Shown here: one piece after another, positions 6,217 through 13,330 of the stretch | How the letters are laid out: each line of letters begins with the position of its first letter | Numbering within the stretch: position 1 is the first letter of the stretch | NCBI GenBank assembly: GCA_021786135.1 | Contig: JAJYNV010000027.1 | Span: forward strand, 1-13,550 | DNA length: 13,550 nt | Direction of reading: 5' to 3' | DNA from: Bacillota bacterium | Lineage (GTDB): Bacteria > Bacillota > Sulfobacillia > JAJZYS01 > JAJYTV01 | Notes under the pieces: model-generated | The model's database searches: none | Seen by the model: only the letters and a program-made list of their open reading frames with translations | Told to the model about the DNA's origin: nothing | Translations under genes and position numbers: made by a program

Positions 6217-6278
6217 GAGACCTACTTGGTACTAAGACCCGGCTGACCGGGAAATCTGGCCGCGCGAGGAAGATCAGC

Positions 6279-9080
6279 ATGGACCTGGGGGAGTTGTTTC
6301 ATGGTCCGAACGCTGGTTGGGCGCTAGAGCTCTACGAGCGTTACCGGCAGGATCCTCAGTCGGTCGATGCGGCGACAGCGGCCGCCTTTCGGCGTATGGA
6401 AATGGCGGGCGGTGTAGGTCTGACCGACAGGCAGACCACGGAGCCCACCGTCGCCGTGGACGTGCAGGAGATCGTGCTCGCCGCTCGCTTGGCGCGCAAC
6501 ATCAGGGAGTATGGCCACCTCAAGGCGCACGTCGACCCCTTGGGTCAGGATCCGCCGACAAAGCACGCCCTCGATGCCCAGGGTTATGGCCTGACGGACG
6601 AGCAGATGCAGAGGTTGCCGGGTGCCATCGCCTTTCCCGCGGCGGGAGCCGCCGCAGGCAGCCTGCGTCAGGCGATCCGGCGGCTCGAAGAGATCTACAT
6701 GGGCACGATCGGCTTCGATTTCAGCCACGTCCACGAGGCGGAGGAGCGGCAGTGGCTGCAGCACGCCGCTGAGGGCGGCAGCTATCGCCAGATGGCGGCG
6801 GCGCGCCGACTTGAGATTCTCGAGCGCCTGACCGATGTCGAGGAGTTCGAGCAGTTTCTCCACCGCACGTTCCAGGGCCAGAAGCGCTTTTCGATCGAAG
6901 GCAACGATGTTCTGGTGCCCATGCTGGATGAGATCATCGACGCGGCCGTGGAAAGCGGCACGCGCGAGGTGACGATCGGCATGGCGCACAGGGGCCGCCT
7001 CTCAGTCCTGACGCACGTGATCGGCAAGCCGTTCGGCCAGATCTTCACGGAGTTCCACGTGGGTCCTGACGAGCAGCCGGACCTCTACGTCGGCTGGAGC
7101 GGCGACGTCAAGTATCACCTCGGCTCCCGCCGTACCATCCAGGCCGAGGGCGAGCAGCCGGTGCAGATCACGCTTGCGAACAACCCGAGCCACCTCGAGT
7201 TCGTCAACCCAGTAGTCCAGGGCATGACGCGCGGCGCACAGGATGACCGCACGTCGCGCGGACGGCCGAGCACCGACTTCTCGCTGGCACTCAACGTCTC
7301 GGTCCACGGTGACGCGTCCTTCCCCGGCGAGGGCATTGTCGCTGAGACCCTGAACCTTTCGCAGCTCGACGGGTACACGACGGGCGGGTCCGTGCACATC
7401 ATCGCCAACAACCAGATCGGCTTCACCACCGACCCTGGCGAGGATCGTTCGACCCGCTATGCATCAGACCTCGCGAAGGGTTTCGAGATTCCCATCCTGC
7501 ATGTGAATGCGGATGACCCCGACGCCTGCATGACGGCATCGCGCATCGCGATCGCCTACCGCCAGCTCTTCCACAAGGACTTCCTCATCGACCTCGTGGG
7601 CTACCGCCGCTACGGGCACAACGAAGGCGACGAGCCGAGCTTCACGCAGCCTCTGCTCTACGGGCGCATCGTGAACCACCCGACCGCGCGCAGGGTGTAC
7701 CTCGACCGTCTGGTCACGGAAGGAATCGTGGACGAAGAGGCCGGAGCGGCGATGCAGGAGGGGGCCAGGGAACGCCTGCGGGCAGCCTTCGACGAAGTCG
7801 TCGAGGGGCGGGTCAAGTTCCATCAGGCCATGCCCGAGGAGCGTACCCTGCAGGGCCTGACCGAGGCACCCGGCGAGGAGCGCCTGCGCACCGCGAACGA
7901 CGCGCTCCTGGCCAGGCCGGAGGGCTTCAGCGGCAGCGCCAAGCTTGAGAGGCTGCTCCAACGGCGGCGCGAGCTGCTCGACAAGCCGCAGGGGATCGAT
8001 TGGGCGCACGCGGAGTCGCTGGCGTTCGCCACTATCCTCGAGGATGGCGTACCGATCCGCCTGAGCGGGCAGGACATGGAGCGCGGCACGTTCAGCCAGC
8101 GTCACCTGGTTCTCCATGACGTGCACGACGGCCACCGCTACACGCCACTCCAGCACCTGCCGACGGCCAAGGCGTCGTTCGCCGTCTACAACAGCCCCCT
8201 GACCGAGTCCGGGGTGGTCGGCTTCGAGTATGGCTACGGCCTGCGTGCCCCGCAGACGCTGGTGGTCTGGGAGGCGCAGTTCGGTGACTTCGCCAACGCG
8301 GCGCAGGTCATCATCGATCAGTTCCTGGCCGCAGCCAGGGCGAAGTGGCGCGAGAGGTCAAACCTCGTGCTGCTGCTGCCGCACGGCTATGAGGGGCAGG
8401 GTCCGGAGCATTCTAGCGGTCGCGTCGAGCGCTACCTGCAACTGGCTGCCGAGGGCAACCTGCGCATTGCGAACTGCACCACGGCGGCCCAGTACTTCCA
8501 CCTGCTCCGGCTCCAGGCGGCGGCGCTCGGGCTGCAACCCAGGCCGCTCGTGGTGATGACGCCGAAGAGCCTCCTCCGCCATCCTCTGGCGCAGTCGGAT
8601 CTGGGCGAGCTCGCCGCCGGCAGCTTCCAGCCGGTGCTCGATGACGATACCGCAACGGCCCGTCGCGAGCGGGTGGAGCGTCTCGTGTTCACGAGCGGCA
8701 AGATTTCGGTCGAATACCGGCTCGCCGCCAAGGAACACCGCGATGCCGAGCGGTCCGCTCTCATACGGGTCGAGCTGCTCTACCCGTTCCCGGAGGAGGA
8801 GATCCGGCGGATCATTGCTGCCTACCCGGGGGTGAGGGAGGCAGTGTGGCTCCAGGAGGAGCCGGCCAACATGGGGTCCTACAGCTTCGTGGCACCGCGT
8901 CTCGCGCCGCTCCTGCCGGATGGCGTCGATCTGCGTTATGTCGGGCGCCCGGAGCGCGCCTCGACCGCTGAAGGGATGCCCGACGTGCACAAAGCCGAGC
9001 ACGAGCGCATCATCCACGAGGCTCTTTCGCTGCCGGAGGAGAAACTGCAAGCGCGGGGTGTGAAGAGACGTGCCAACTGA
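6279..9080 (+). CDS. sucA: 2-oxoglutarate dehydrogenase E1 component
   Basis: Thiamine-diphosphate enzyme that decarboxylates 2-oxoglutarate and succinylates the lipoyl group of E2 in the TCA cycle; cytoplasmic. It has 933 residues, the length of classical free-standing SucA. N-terminal ALELYERYRQDPQSVD (15-30) is the E1o peripheral-binding segment. Then GMAHRGRL (234-241), NPSHLEFVNPV, HGDASFPGEG (343-352) with the diphosphate-Mg region ending IIANNQIGFTT, and GHNEGDEPSFTQP (446-458). The transketolase-like domain has SGQDMERGTFSQRH (596-609), FEYGY, WEAQFGDFANAAQ, and HSSGRVERYLQL (711-722), followed by RHPLAQSDL. All regions expected of E1o are present. GAGGAAG precedes ATG by about 6 nt. 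It overlaps the E2 gene by 11 nt, so the two are co-translated. The E2 domain fusion typical of many actinobacterial homologues is absent. Confidence 0.97.
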   Translation: MDLGELFHGPNAGWALELYERYRQDPQSVDAATAAAFRRMEMAGGVGLTDRQTTEPTVAVDVQEIVLAARLARNIREYGHLKAHVDPLGQDPPTKHALDAQGYGLTDEQMQRLPGAIAFPAAGAAAGSLRQAIRRLEEIYMGTIGFDFSHVHEAEERQWLQHAAEGGSYRQMAAARRLEILERLTDVEEFEQFLHRTFQGQKRFSIEGNDVLVPMLDEIIDAAVESGTREVTIGMAHRGRLSVLTHVIGKPFGQIFTEFHVGPDEQPDLYVGWSGDVKYHLGSRRTIQAEGEQPVQITLANNPSHLEFVNPVVQGMTRGAQDDRTSRGRPSTDFSLALNVSVHGDASFPGEGIVAETLNLSQLDGYTTGGSVHIIANNQIGFTTDPGEDRSTRYASDLAKGFEIPILHVNADDPDACMTASRIAIAYRQLFHKDFLIDLVGYRRYGHNEGDEPSFTQPLLYGRIVNHPTARRVYLDRLVTEGIVDEEAGAAMQEGARERLRAAFDEVVEGRVKFHQAMPEERTLQGLTEAPGEERLRTANDALLARPEGFSGSAKLERLLQRRRELLDKPQGIDWAHAESLAFATILEDGVPIRLSGQDMERGTFSQRHLVLHDVHDGHRYTPLQHLPTAKASFAVYNSPLTESGVVGFEYGYGLRAPQTLVVWEAQFGDFANAAQVIIDQFLAAARAKWRERSNLVLLLPHGYEGQGPEHSSGRVERYLQLAAEGNLRIANCTTAAQYFHLLRLQAAALGLQPRPLVVMTPKSLLRHPLAQSDLGELAAGSFQPVLDDDTATARRERVERLVFTSGKISVEYRLAAKEHRDAERSALIRVELLYPFPEEEIRRIIAAYPGVREAVWLQEEPANMGSYSFVAPRLAPLLPDGVDLRYVGRPERASTAEGMPDVHKAEHERIIHEALSLPEEKLQARGVKRRAN

Positions 9081-10323
9081 GATCACGGTGCCGCAACTCG
9101 GCGAGTCGATCGTGGAAGCGACGGTCGGTCGCTGGCTGAAACATCCCGGCGACGCGGTCGCTGCGGGAGACGTACTCGTGGAACTCGAAACCGACAAGGT
9201 CAACCTGGAGGTGCAGGCCCAGACAGACGGCACGCTGCAGGATGTGCGCAAGGACGAAGGAGCCACCGTCGGCATCGGCGAGGTGCTCGGCACGATCGCC
9301 GACGGCGCGGGTGCCGCTCCCCGGGGCGCGGACGCGGCGCCGGAGCCGCAGGCTGCTGCCCCGATGGAGCCTGCCGCAGCCGCGGCGCCTGGTCCTACTT
9401 CGCCGGAGGTGCGCCGGGCCGCACAGGATCTCCAGGTGGACCTGCGCCAGGTGACAGGAAGCGGTCCGCGCGGCCGCGTCACGCGGGAAGATGTGGAGCG
9501 CGCGGCGAGGGTGTCTCCGCCGCTTCAGGCCCCGCCGGCTCCTCAGGTGTCCGCACCACCCCTGCAGGCGGCACCGACGCCCTCCCAGCCGACATCGGCA
9601 GCAGACATGTTCCCTGTCGCACCGGGACGCGAGGAGCGCGTGCGCATGTCGCGCAGGCGGCTTACGATCGCCCGCCGCCTGGTCGAGGCACAGCACCAGG
9701 CGGCGATGTTGACCACCTTCAACGAGGTGGACCTCTCCGCTGTCATGGCCGTGCGGCACGCGCGACGCGATGCTTTCAAGGAGCGGCATGGCGTCTCTTT
9801 GGGCCTGATGTCGTTCTTCACCAAGGCGACGGTGAGCGCGCTCAAGGCCTACCCGCACCTCAACGCCGAGATCCAGGGCGATGAGATCGTGCTCAAGAAC
9901 TACTACGACATCGGAATCGCCGTCTCCACCGACGAAGGGCTCGTCGTTCCGGTGGTGCGCGACGCCGACCGCATGAACTTCGCCGGGATCGAGCAGGCCA
10001 TCGCGCAACTTGCGGAGCGCGCGCGCAGCGGAGCTCTGACGCTCGAGGATCTGCGCGGCGGCACCTTCACCATCACCAACGGCGGCGTCTTCGGTTCGCT
10101 GGTCTCGACGCCGATCCTGAATGCGCCGCAGGTCGGGATCCTGGGCATGCACGGCATCCAGGAGCGTCCGATCGCGGTGAAGGGCGAGGTCGTCGTACGT
10201 CCGATGATGTACATCGCTCTGTCGTACGACCATCGCATCGTGGACGGGTCGGTATCGGTCCGCTTCCTGCGCCATATCAAGGAACTGCTCGAAGACCCGA
10301 CGCAGCTGCTGCTCGAGGGCTGA
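9070..10323 (+). CDS. sucB: Dihydrolipoamide succinyltransferase, E2 component of 2-oxoglutarate dehydrogenase
   Basis: Forms the core of the complex and transfers the succinyl group from the lipoyl arm to CoA. Domains in order over 417 residues: a lipoyl domain (2-77) with lipoylated K43 in ETDKVNLEV; an Ala/Pro-rich linker (78-110); a peripheral subunit-binding domain (111-146, SPEVRRAAQDL...GPRGRVTREDV); a second Pro/Ala linker; and the catalytic domain (about 190-417) with TFNEVDLSAVM, TITNGGVFGSLVSTPIL and the active-site DHRIVDG (H388, D392). The NEVDLS and GVFGSL stretches are typical of succinyl rather than acetyl transferases, and the preceding sucA confirms the assignment. The start is GTG at 9070 inside the end of sucA, because the lipoyl domain begins at its second residue. 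Only one lipoyl domain is present. No lpd gene follows. Confidence 0.96.
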   Translation: MPTEITVPQLGESIVEATVGRWLKHPGDAVAAGDVLVELETDKVNLEVQAQTDGTLQDVRKDEGATVGIGEVLGTIADGAGAAPRGADAAPEPQAAAPMEPAAAAAPGPTSPEVRRAAQDLQVDLRQVTGSGPRGRVTREDVERAARVSPPLQAPPAPQVSAPPLQAAPTPSQPTSAADMFPVAPGREERVRMSRRRLTIARRLVEAQHQAAMLTTFNEVDLSAVMAVRHARRDAFKERHGVSLGLMSFFTKATVSALKAYPHLNAEIQGDEIVLKNYYDIGIAVSTDEGLVVPVVRDADRMNFAGIEQAIAQLAERARSGALTLEDLRGGTFTITNGGVFGSLVSTPILNAPQVGILGMHGIQERPIAVKGEVVVRPMMYIALSYDHRIVDGSVSVRFLRHIKELLEDPTQLLLEG

Positions 10324-10336
10324 GAGGAGACATCCC

Positions 10337-10366
10337 TGCGGCGGCCTGCGGGTGCAGGCCGCCGCA
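10337..10366 (+). terminator. 13-bp hairpin after sucB
   Basis: TGCGGCGGCCTGC (10337-10349) pairs fully with GCAGGCCGCCGCA (10354-10366) around GGGT. It starts 13 nt after the sucB stop and ends 32 nt before the next start codon. It is followed by TGTTGG rather than a T-run, so it may act as a U-less terminator or as a 3'-end stabiliser with partial read-through into the transporter gene. Confidence 0.65.
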
Positions 10367-10398
10367 TGTTGGTGCGCGGGGAGGCGTGAGGCATTTCC

Positions 10399-11592
10399 AT
10401 GGCGGGGCAGGAGGGGCAGGCAGGGGACGCGGCGGCGCGGCAACGTGCCGAGCAGGTCAGCTGGCTTGGCTACGCTATCATCGGGCTGATGGCGACTGCG
10501 TACGGCGCGGCGCTGCCGGAGCTGGTGCATCAGTTGCGGGCGAGCTATGGTGAACTGTCGCTGCTCTTTGCCATGCAGTCGCTGGGTAATACCGTGACCT
10601 ACTTCTACGCGAACCACCTCGTGGACCATCAGGGCACGCGCCGCGTGCTGCAGATCGGCTTCTGGCTGTTCTTCGCAGCCACAGCCCTGCTGCCGGTCAT
10701 TCCGGATTTTGCCGTCTGGGTGGTTCTGGCGCTCCTGGCCGGGGTCGCCTTCGCCTTGGTCGACGTCGGCGGGTCACGGCTGGTGTCGGACCTGCACCGC
10801 CAACATCAAGCCCAGGCGTTCAATCGACTGAATCTCTGGTTCGGCATCGGGGCGATCAGTGCCCCTCTCGCTGTCGGACTGCTCAACGGCGCCGGGTTGC
10901 CCGTCACGCTCGTGTTCGCGCTTGCGGCAGCGCTGGCGGTCCTGGGAGCCATGGGCATCACGGCCATAGGCGCCGTGCCGGGAGAGCCTGCACAGCCTGG
11001 GCCGGGCCTGCGCGGCAACTTCGAACTCTGGCGCGGTGAAGCGTGGCTCCGCACCTTGACATGGCTCGTGTTTCTCTACGTCGCCGCCGAGTCCGGCTTC
11101 TCAGCCTGGGTCGCCGCCTTCGTGCACGTGCGCGCAGGTCTGCCCGATGCCATCGCATCCCTCTACCCGGCGGCCTACCAGGTCGGGTTGACGGTGACGC
11201 GCCTCCTCATCGGCCCACGCCTGCCTCTCTTGCGCCTTGAGCGCGTGCTCGTGCTAGGCGCGGCGGCAGCGGTCGGGTCCAGCGCCGTCGTGGTGTCCTT
11301 CGGCCACAGCCCGATCGTGGTGCTGGTCGCGGCGGCCTTGACGGGGGCGTGTCTCGGCCCGGCCTTTCCCATCATCCTGACCGTGGCTGGGCGGGAGGCG
11401 CCGCGCCGGGAAGGACAGGCCTTCTTCTTCATCTTCACCTCGCTCGCCATCGCCGCGCTGGTGGTGCCTTGGGCCGAGGGGCAGGTATTCATGCAGCTGC
11501 CCGAACTCGCGATGGCGGCGACATCGGTCCTGGTGGCCGGCATGGCCATCCTCGCGGCTCGTCTGGGCAAGGAGACCGCAGGGGCGCCTTGA
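10399..11592 (+). CDS. MFS transporter, possibly of the fucose/proton symporter-like (FHS) group
   Basis: A 397-residue integral membrane protein with about 12 hydrophobic segments split 6+6 by a polar loop near 193-216, the standard major-facilitator layout. The loop 2-3 motif appears as DHQGTRRVLQIGF (76-88). DVGGSRLVSDLHR (122-134), LNLWFGIGAISAPL (144-157) and YVAAESGFSAWVAAFV (227-242) resemble features of FHS-type sugar permeases (an N-x-x-x-G-x-G-x-x-x-P run after helix 4, and a Glu...Trp pair in helix 7). ATG at 10399 is preceded by GTGAGG with 7 nt spacing. It follows sucB after a hairpin, so it may be partly co-transcribed, but no substrate can be deduced from context. Unlike the remnant at 3566-4031, it is intact and not closely related to it. 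Confidence 0.88.
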   Translation: MAGQEGQAGDAAARQRAEQVSWLGYAIIGLMATAYGAALPELVHQLRASYGELSLLFAMQSLGNTVTYFYANHLVDHQGTRRVLQIGFWLFFAATALLPVIPDFAVWVVLALLAGVAFALVDVGGSRLVSDLHRQHQAQAFNRLNLWFGIGAISAPLAVGLLNGAGLPVTLVFALAAALAVLGAMGITAIGAVPGEPAQPGPGLRGNFELWRGEAWLRTLTWLVFLYVAAESGFSAWVAAFVHVRAGLPDAIASLYPAAYQVGLTVTRLLIGPRLPLLRLERVLVLGAAAAVGSSAVVVSFGHSPIVVLVAAALTGACLGPAFPIILTVAGREAPRREGQAFFFIFTSLAIAALVVPWAEGQVFMQLPELAMAATSVLVAGMAILAARLGKETAGAP

Positions 11593-11973
11593 ACAACCCT
11601 TAGCGCAGCATGGGGAGCCCAGCATGGTGGCAGAATGGATGGAAGCGCCAGGAATTGACTGATGGGCAGGATCGGCTCCGACGGGGGCGAAAAGCGTGAC
11701 GGGAGACGATGGTATGCCGCGCGCGCCCTTCCTGCTTGTGCCACCGGCCGCGACATCGTCGGGCGCGGCACCGGCTAGTGCGCATGCGAGCGCCGGACCG
11801 CGCGTCTTGATGAGCCGTTCGACGGCACGATCGCCGGGCGGGGCCAGGGACACGTCCTGGCTGCGATGCAGGGCGTTCGGCGGCTGGACGTCTGCCGAAA
11901 GACAACGAAGGAAGTCGGTCTTACCCTCTAGGTGTGGACGCGGCGACGGCCGCGATGCGATGGGAGGCAGGAC
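11593..11973. other. 381-nt intergenic region with small inverted repeats, no convincing gene
   Basis: Between the transporter and murB. Candidate frames are low-complexity shadows of G/C-rich DNA (a 93-codon plus frame from 11696, others on the minus strand) with no motif and mostly no ribosome binding site. Two small hairpins are visible: GCCGT-TCG-ACGGC (11814-11826) and GCCAGG-N7-CCTGGC (11843-11861). CAGCATGG is repeated near 11606 and 11620. A possible murB promoter lies at 11899-11927. I do not recognise a riboswitch or known small RNA. Confidence 0.55.
11899..11927 (+). promoter_or_regulatory. Candidate promoter for murB
   Basis: AAGACA (11899-11904) and TACCCT (11922-11927) are 17 nt apart and lie 47 nt upstream of the murB start. 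Four of six and three of six bases match the sigma70 consensus, so this is a weak prediction supported mainly by position. Confidence 0.3.
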
Positions 11974-13050
11974 GTGAACAAGCTGACGCTGCGCGAGCAG
12001 GTCCCGCTGGCGCCGCTGACGACGATCCAGCTCGGCGGTCCCGCTCGTTACTACGCGGCGGTCCGCAGCAGGGCGGAACTTGCCGAGGCGCTTGCCTGGG
12101 CCGGGAGGCGCGACCTGCCGGTACAGATCCTCGGCGGAGGCAGCAACACGGTCTTCTCCGATGAGGGCTTTGCTGGCATCGTCATTCGCGTCGCATCACG
12201 CGGCTTCACGTTCCGTGCGGCTGGAGGAGACGTCATCTGCGTGGCACGAGCCGGGACAGAGTGGGATGAGCTCGTAGCGGCGTGCGTGGCACGGGGACTT
12301 GGCGGGATTGAGTGCCTCTCCGGCATTCCTGGCAGCGTCGGGGCGACACCGGTCCAGAATGTCGGTGCCTATGGTCAGGAAGTGGCGGACCGCCTCGCGT
12401 GGGTCCGTGTGTTCGAACGCAGATCGGGGCGAATGCTGCAGTTCGACGGGGCGGAGTGCGGTTTCGGCTACCGGCAGAGCCGCTTCAAAGGCGTCGACCG
12501 GGACCGATTCGTCATCTTGAGCCTCGCGCTGCGCCTCACGCCCGATGCCAGACCTCATCTGGGCTATCGGGAGGTCGCGGAGCGGGCGGGTGCCGCAGGC
12601 GTGGAGGAGCTGCCGGCAGGGCAGGCGCTGACGGCGGTGCGCCGCATCGTGCTCGAGCTGCGTCGCGGCAAGGCCATGCTCCGCGATCCAGACGATGCGA
12701 ACGCCCGATCGGTCGGGTCCTTCTTTCTCAACCCCGTCCTCACGGCGGGTGCCTTTGCGGCGCTCCGCGCACACCTCGGGGCGCGTGCGGAAGAGCTCCC
12801 TTCGTATCCGGCGCCCGAGGGAATCAAGGTGTCCGCGGCATGGCTGATCGGAGCGGCCGGCTTTCGCCGCGGACAGACTGGGGGCGGTGTCGGCATCTCC
12901 GAGCGCCACGCGCTGGCGCTCGTAAATCGTGGAGGCAGCACAGCTGAGCTTCTCGCCCTTGCCCAAGAGATCCGTGACGGTGTTGCGGCGCGGTTCGGCG
13001 TCAGCCTGCAGATGGAGCCTGTGATCGTGGCGTACGACCCCCGCGCCTAG
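11974..13050 (+). CDS. murB: UDP-N-acetylmuramate dehydrogenase (UDP-N-acetylenolpyruvoylglucosamine reductase), type I
   Basis: Reduces UDP-GlcNAc-enolpyruvate to UDP-MurNAc with NADPH and FAD, the second committed step of peptidoglycan synthesis; cytoplasmic. From GTG it has 358 residues. FAD domain: NTIQL-like TTIQLGGPARYY (16-27), LGGGSNTVFSDEGF (53-66), GGIECLSGIPGSVGATPVQNVGAYGQEV (110-137). The substrate domain has FGYRQSRFK (164-172), whose Tyr-containing loop marks the type I class, then the catalytic Ser in SVGSFFLNP (S249), AWLIGAAGF, and the catalytic Glu in LQMEPV (E348). The start is GTG at 11974 because GGGAGG (11962-11967) lies 6 nt upstream; the in-frame start at 11932 would add an Arg-rich leader unlike MurB. 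It stands alone rather than in an mra/mur division cluster, and a hairpin follows the stop codon. Confidence 0.95.
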   Translation: MNKLTLREQVPLAPLTTIQLGGPARYYAAVRSRAELAEALAWAGRRDLPVQILGGGSNTVFSDEGFAGIVIRVASRGFTFRAAGGDVICVARAGTEWDELVAACVARGLGGIECLSGIPGSVGATPVQNVGAYGQEVADRLAWVRVFERRSGRMLQFDGAECGFGYRQSRFKGVDRDRFVILSLALRLTPDARPHLGYREVAERAGAAGVEELPAGQALTAVRRIVLELRRGKAMLRDPDDANARSVGSFFLNPVLTAGAFAALRAHLGARAEELPSYPAPEGIKVSAAWLIGAAGFRRGQTGGGVGISERHALALVNRGGSTAELLALAQEIRDGVAARFGVSLQMEPVIVAYDPRA

Positions 13051-13078
13051 CTGGCGGGATGTTCGAGAGCAGGATGAA

Positions 13079-13108
13079 AAACCGCCAGCCCTCCCCGGCC
13101 GGCGGTTT
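13079..13108. terminator. Terminator downstream of murB, with A-run and T-run on the two sides
   Basis: AAACCGCC (13079-13086) pairs with GGCGGTTT (13101-13108); after one A-C mismatch GCC/GGC extends the stem around a CTCCCC loop. Adenines (13077-13081) precede it and TTT closes it, the most classical intrinsic terminator here. It starts 28 nt after the murB stop and lies 28 nt beyond the stop of the convergent small membrane-protein gene, so it can serve both strands. Confidence 0.75.
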
Positions 13109-13135
13109 ACCAAGACGTGGCGCCATAGTGATGGA

Positions 13136-13252
13136 TCAACTGAGATGCAGCGCCCGCCCCAGCAGGAGATAGGCACCGGACGCGCCGAGCACGACCAGGA
13201 ACGTCAGCAGGAGGGCATTTTGCAGCACGTAGGACTTGCGGATCGCTCGCAA
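13136..13252 (-). CDS. Small single-pass membrane protein (38 residues), unknown function
   Basis: A short minus-strand frame from TTG at 13250-13252 to TGA at 13136-13138. The product has a basic N-terminus (MRAIRKSYVLQN), one hydrophobic helix of about 19-20 residues (ALLLTFLVVLGASGAYLLL, 13-31) and a short tail GRALHLS, so an N-in single-pass topology follows from the positive-inside rule. AGGTGAG (13258-13264 on the plus strand) is 5 nt before the TTG, and a frame stop just upstream means the frame cannot start much earlier. It lies 78 nt downstream of the glycerol-3-phosphate dehydrogenase-like gene on the same strand and is followed by the terminator at 13079-13108. I do not recognise a family. 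TTG starts are rare but another gene here (4948-6006) appears to use one. Confidence 0.5.
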   Translation of the reverse strand: MRAIRKSYVLQNALLLTFLVVLGASGAYLLLGRALHLS

Positions 13253-13330
13253 CGCAACTCACCTCGGGAACTCGCTTGCCTCAAACGGCTGAAGCAAGCA
13301 TAGGCCGCCAACTTAAAGGCAGTCTGAAGG

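Larger units (their letters stand above)
6007..6278. other. Divergent control region between the Gfo/Idh oxidoreductase and sucA
   Basis: About 270 nt separates the divergent starts. It holds a promoter and a separate -10 box directed at sucA (6148-6176 and 6211-6216). A 12-nt palindrome AGCGGACCCGCT (6082-6093) sits beside a leftward TTGACC (6094-6099 read on the minus strand), which could belong to the oxidoreductase promoter. CCCGG-CTGA-CCGGG, a small 5-bp hairpin, lies in the sucA leader near 6238-6251. No gene-like reading frame is present. Confidence 0.55.

Noticed and set aside
5386..6246. 286-codon plus-strand frame across the oxidoreductase and the sucA control region
   Set aside because: Antisense to the Gfo/Idh gene with its clear GxGxxG and EKP motifs; the tail runs through promoter elements.
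8358..9482. 374-codon minus-strand frame opposite sucA/sucB
   Set aside because: Shadow of the E1 and E2 coding frames; no motif, and it crosses the junction of two real genes.
9010..10629. 539-codon minus-strand frame opposite sucB
   Set aside because: Complement of a strongly supported E2 gene; low-complexity Arg/His-rich product with no family motif.
11696..11977. 93-codon frame before murB
   Set aside because: Ser/Arg/Ala-rich, no recognisable motif; it ends just inside murB with no sign of being a real upstream gene.
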